Part shown: in pieces, positions 34,909 through 35,006 of the stretch
How positions within the stretch are numbered: the stretch's first letter is position 1
Layout of the letters: every line of letters begins with the position of its first letter
From: Methylococcales bacterium
Lineage (GTDB): Bacteria > Pseudomonadota > Gammaproteobacteria > Methylococcales > Methylomonadaceae
Length of the DNA: 35,006 nt
Direction: 5' to 3'
Assembly (NCBI GenBank): GCA_028688755.1
Contig: JAQTXN010000006.1
Coordinates: 5,652-40,657, forward strand
Translations under genes and position numbers: made by a program
The notes under the pieces: model-generated
Databases searched by the model: none
The model's input: the letters and a program-made list of their open reading frames with translations, nothing else
What the model was told of the DNA's origin: nothing

Positions 34909-35006
34909 TTACGCCTCGCTGTCAGGTAAAAATTTGTAGAGAAAAATCATTTGTAACACGATAAAAACTGCCATCATCGCAGGCACAACAAAAGTTTTAA
35001 ATGTCA
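34909..35006 (-). CDS. yciB: Septation protein A / YciB, C-terminal fragment (5' end outside window)
   Basis: The last 31 residues of a membrane protein read from the right edge of the window to a stop at 34909-34911. They include VVPAMMAVFIVLQMIFLYKF, a transmembrane helix followed by a short charged end (LPDSEA). Length, hydrophobicity and the following yciI-bolA genes fit YciB (also called IspZ), an inner-membrane protein linked to cell division and envelope synthesis. Only the tail is visible, so the call rests largely on context. Confidence 0.72.
   Translation of the reverse strand, partial: TFKTFVVPAMMAVFIVLQMIFLYKFLPDSEA

Noticed and set aside
1..35006. Mobile element, prophage, CRISPR array or tRNA
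   Set aside because: I found no transposase, integrase, terminal inverted repeats, regularly spaced repeats or tRNA-like cloverleaf on either strand.

Overview
The window is a densely packed, AT-rich stretch of a bacterial chromosome. It most resembles a gammaproteobacterium. The support is the set of RelA, RecB, NtrC, TrkA/TrkH, HtpX, YciB-YciI-BolA and YigZ proteins, plus a BioH-BioC fusion of the kind annotated in some Gammaproteobacteria. A five-subunit NAD-linked molybdenum formate dehydrogenase operon carrying a cytochrome P460 gene would suit a C1-oxidising (methylotroph or methanotroph-like) or sulfur-oxidising lineage. Genus cannot be decided from the sequence alone. I see no tRNA, rRNA, CRISPR array, transposase, integrase or phage gene. 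This looks like core chromosome, not an island.

Layout, left to right. 1-3499: the tail of an unidentified gene, a membrane PAS histidine kinase, and a bifunctional BioHC biotin protein, tightly packed on the plus strand. 3600-5808: pckA (gluconeogenic PEP carboxykinase) convergent with a yigZ homologue across a hairpin. 5937-6286: a free-standing 50-codon membrane micro-gene with its own good promoter and terminator. 6371-9646: ruvB, ntrC and a spermidine-synthase-like gene. 9779-16171: the formate dehydrogenase operon in the order fdsG-fdsB-fdsA-fdhD-(cytochrome P460)-fdsD, closed by a terminator. 16247-18019: an unknown helical protein overlapping a DUF486 membrane protein, then htpX. 18045-21505: an aspartate aminotransferase, an exported SnoaL/CaMKII-AD-like protein and a SulP anion transporter, each followed by its own hairpin. 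21563-23896 (minus): a solitary bacterial dynamin-like GTPase. 24138-27799: trkA, trkH and nadC. 27796-33242 (minus): recB and relA, overlapping by 4 nt. 33299-35006 (minus): yciB (partial), yciI, bolA and a PpiC-type lipoprotein isomerase.

How the parts work together. FdsA oxidises formate at a molybdenum site; FdsB and FdsG pass the electrons to NAD+. FdhD sulfurates the cofactor and FdsD assists maturation. The embedded P460 protein carries a signal peptide and a CxxCH haem site, so it would sit in the periplasm while the dehydrogenase sits in the cytoplasm. That mismatch is the most interesting feature of the window. TrkA and TrkH form a potassium uptake system. RelA co-translated with RecB would link the stringent response to DNA-break repair at the expression level. 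The best candidates for undescribed biology are the P460 gene inside fds, the 50-aa micro-protein, the lone dynamin and the perfect hairpin just ahead of recB.
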